Below are positions 62,482 to 64,000 of a stretch of DNA of 64,000 nucleotides, in pieces. Every line of letters starts with the position of its first letter. The stretch's first letter is position 1. The notes under the pieces are model-generated. The model was not told the DNA's origin. It saw only the letters and a program-made list of their open reading frames with translations, and searched no databases. The DNA comes from Pseudomonas fluorescens (GTDB lineage: Bacteria; Pseudomonadota; Gammaproteobacteria; Pseudomonadales; Pseudomonadaceae). The translations under genes and the position numbers were made by a program. The DNA is taken from assembly GCF_001902145.1 (NCBI RefSeq), contig NZ_MRST01000019.1, positions 1 to 64,000 of the forward strand. The letters run 5' to 3'.

Positions 62482-64000
62482 ATGTTACGAATCACCGAAC
62501 TCAAGCTGCCCATCGACCATCCCGAAGAAGACCTGCGCACTGCCATCGTGCAGCGCCTGGGCATCGCCAGTGATGACCTGCTCGATTTCACCCTGTTCAA
62601 GCGCAGCTACGACGCGCGTAAAAAGACCTCTGAGCTGTGCTTCATCTACACCGTCGACCTGAACGTGAAGGGTGAAGCCGCCCTGCTGCTCAAGTTTGCC
62701 GACGACCGCAATGTCAATCCGGCACCGGATGTCAGCTACAAGGTGGTGGGCCAGGCGCCGGAAGGCCTGGCTGAGCGGCCAATCGTGGTGGGCTTCGGTC
62801 CCTGCGGGATCTTCGCCGGGCTGCTGCTGGCACAGATGGGCTTCAAGCCGATCATCCTCGAACGCGGCAAGGAAGTGCGCCAACGCACCAAGGACACCTG
62901 GGGCCTGTGGCGCAAAAGCGTGCTCAACCCCGAGTCCAACGTGCAATTCGGAGAAGGCGGCGCAGGCACCTTCTCCGACGGCAAGCTGTACAGCCAGATC
63001 AAGGACCCGAAATTCCACGGTCGCAAAGTGCTGCACGAGTTCGTCAAGGCCGGCGCGCCGGAAGAAATCCTCTACGTCAGCAAGCCGCACATCGGCACCT
63101 TCCGCCTGACCGGCGTGGTGGAAAACATGCGCGAGCAGATCATCGCCATGGGCGGTGAAGTGCGCTTCGAGCAGCGGGTCACCGACGTGTTGATCGAAGA
63201 CGGCCAGTTGAACGGCGTGGTCATCGATGGCGGCGAGCAGATCCTTTCCAAGCACGTGATTCTTGCCTTGGGCCACAGCGCCCGTGACACCTTCCGCATG
63301 CTCCACGACCGTGGCGTGTACATGGAAGCCAAGCCGTTCTCGGTGGGTTTCCGTATCGAGCACCCGCAGTCGCTGATCGACGCCGCACGCCTGGGCAAAT
63401 ACGCTGGCCACCCCAAGCTGGGCGCAGCGGACTACAAGCTGGTGCACCACGCCAAGAATGGCCGTTCGGTCTACAGCTTCTGCATGTGCCCGGGCGGCAC
63501 CGTCGTGGCTGCGACCTCGGAACCCCATCGTGTCGTGACCAACGGCATGAGCCAATACTCGCGTAACGAGCGCAATGCCAACTCCGGCATCGTGGTAGGC
63601 ATTACCCCCGAGGTGGATTACCCAGGTGGCCCGCTGGCCGGTATCGAGTTGCAGGAGCGCCTGGAGTCCCACGCCTACATCCTCGGCGGCAGTAACTACG
63701 AGGCCCCGGCGCAACTGGTAGGTGACTTCATTGCCGGCAAACCCTCCACCGCACTGGGCAGTGTGGAGCCGTCCTACAAACCTGGCGTGTCGTTGGGCGA
63801 CCTGGCCCTGGCCTTGCCGGACTTCGCCATCGAAGCCATCCGCGAAGCCTTGCCGGCGTTCGAGAAGCAGATCAAAGGTTACTCGCTGCACGATGCGGTG
63901 CTGACCGGCATCGAGACTCGCACTTCGTCACCCTTGCGCATTACCCGCGATGAGTCGATGCAGAGCCTGAACGTCAAAGGCTTGTTCCCGGCCGGTGAAG
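62482..64000 (+). CDS. FAD-dependent oxidoreductase (COG2509-type), truncated by window end
   Basis: At least 506 aa. A small N-terminal domain (LRITELKLPIDHPEEDLRTA, LFKRSYDARKKTSELCFIYTV) precedes an FAD-binding domain with GFGPCGIFAGLLLAQMGFKPI and ILERGKEVRQR, then FGEGGAGTFSDGKLYSQIKD and YSFCMCPGGTVV. This layout matches the family of uncharacterised FAD-dependent dehydrogenases (COG2509) of gamma-proteobacteria. No substrate is established. The reading frame is open to the end, so the C-terminus is missing from the window. Confidence 0.88.
   Translation, partial: MLRITELKLPIDHPEEDLRTAIVQRLGIASDDLLDFTLFKRSYDARKKTSELCFIYTVDLNVKGEAALLLKFADDRNVNPAPDVSYKVVGQAPEGLAERPIVVGFGPCGIFAGLLLAQMGFKPIILERGKEVRQRTKDTWGLWRKSVLNPESNVQFGEGGAGTFSDGKLYSQIKDPKFHGRKVLHEFVKAGAPEEILYVSKPHIGTFRLTGVVENMREQIIAMGGEVRFEQRVTDVLIEDGQLNGVVIDGGEQILSKHVILALGHSARDTFRMLHDRGVYMEAKPFSVGFRIEHPQSLIDAARLGKYAGHPKLGAADYKLVHHAKNGRSVYSFCMCPGGTVVAATSEPHRVVTNGMSQYSRNERNANSGIVVGITPEVDYPGGPLAGIELQERLESHAYILGGSNYEAPAQLVGDFIAGKPSTALGSVEPSYKPGVSLGDLALALPDFAIEAIREALPAFEKQIKGYSLHDAVLTGIETRTSSPLRITRDESMQSLNVKGLFPAGE

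Overview
The window is chromosomal DNA of a fluorescent pseudomonad, most likely the Pseudomonas fluorescens group. The GC-rich codon use, an EmhABC/TtgABC-type efflux pump, olsBA, the complete pca regulon, the rapA to MHYT-GGDEF-EAL neighbourhood, the braCDEFG operon, a ccoM gene and at least a dozen GTAGGAGCGAGCTTGCTCGCGAA / GTGGGAGCTGGCTTGCCTGCGAT repeat doublets (REPINs) all point there. No rRNA, tRNA, IS element, prophage or CRISPR array was seen.

Layout. 1-5.7 kb: TPM-domain and LemA envelope proteins, the periplasmic beta-glucosidase BglX, a phospholipase D-type cardiolipin synthase and a YceI protein. 5.9-10.8 kb: a catabolic island of IclR regulator, amidase, MHS transporter and M20 amidohydrolase. 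11-12.5 kb: a small Cys-rich protein coupled to a beta-lactamase-like serine hydrolase. 12.6-14.2 kb: olsBA (ornithine lipids) behind a convincing Pho box. 14.3-17.6 kb: acpH divergent from an arsR-MFS-ene reductase unit, with three copies of one inverted repeat between them. 17.9-24.6 kb: the emhABC efflux pump next to its repressor emhR, which carries a 10-bp frameshifting deletion. 24.8-28.8 kb: an OprD-type porin, a polysaccharide deacetylase lipoprotein and a composition-atypical protein joining RTX-like repeats to an M91 (NleD/HopH1-type) zinc protease. 28.8-39.7 kb: the whole protocatechuate/beta-ketoadipate regulon on one strand (pcaR-K-I-J-F-H-G-T-B-D-C), with twin PcaR-like operators before pcaR and pcaI.

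40.2-43.6 kb: a Pit phosphate transporter, a decayed interspersed repeat, ccoM (38 aa) with a perfect ANR box, and small conserved proteins. 43.8-51.9 kb: RapA, an MFS transporter, a YkgJ-type cysteine-cluster protein, an MHYT-GGDEF-EAL c-di-GMP protein and a DUF2288 protein. 52.2-57.2 kb: the high-affinity branched-chain amino acid ABC transporter braCDEFG. 57.4-59.9 kb: a bufferin-type RiPP operon (DUF2282 precursor, DUF692 MNIO enzyme, DUF2063 partner, DoxX). 59.9-64 kb: LysR regulator, atypical short SDR, a lipoprotein and the start of an FAD-dependent oxidoreductase that runs off the window.

The most notable points are the broken emhR beside an intact-looking operator, the RTX/M91 protein, the bufferin operon, and several readable control circuits: PhoB-olsBA, ANR-ccoM, PcaR pairs with identical 19-bp spacing, and the ArsR triple operator. 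All family assignments come from reading the sequence; no database search was run.
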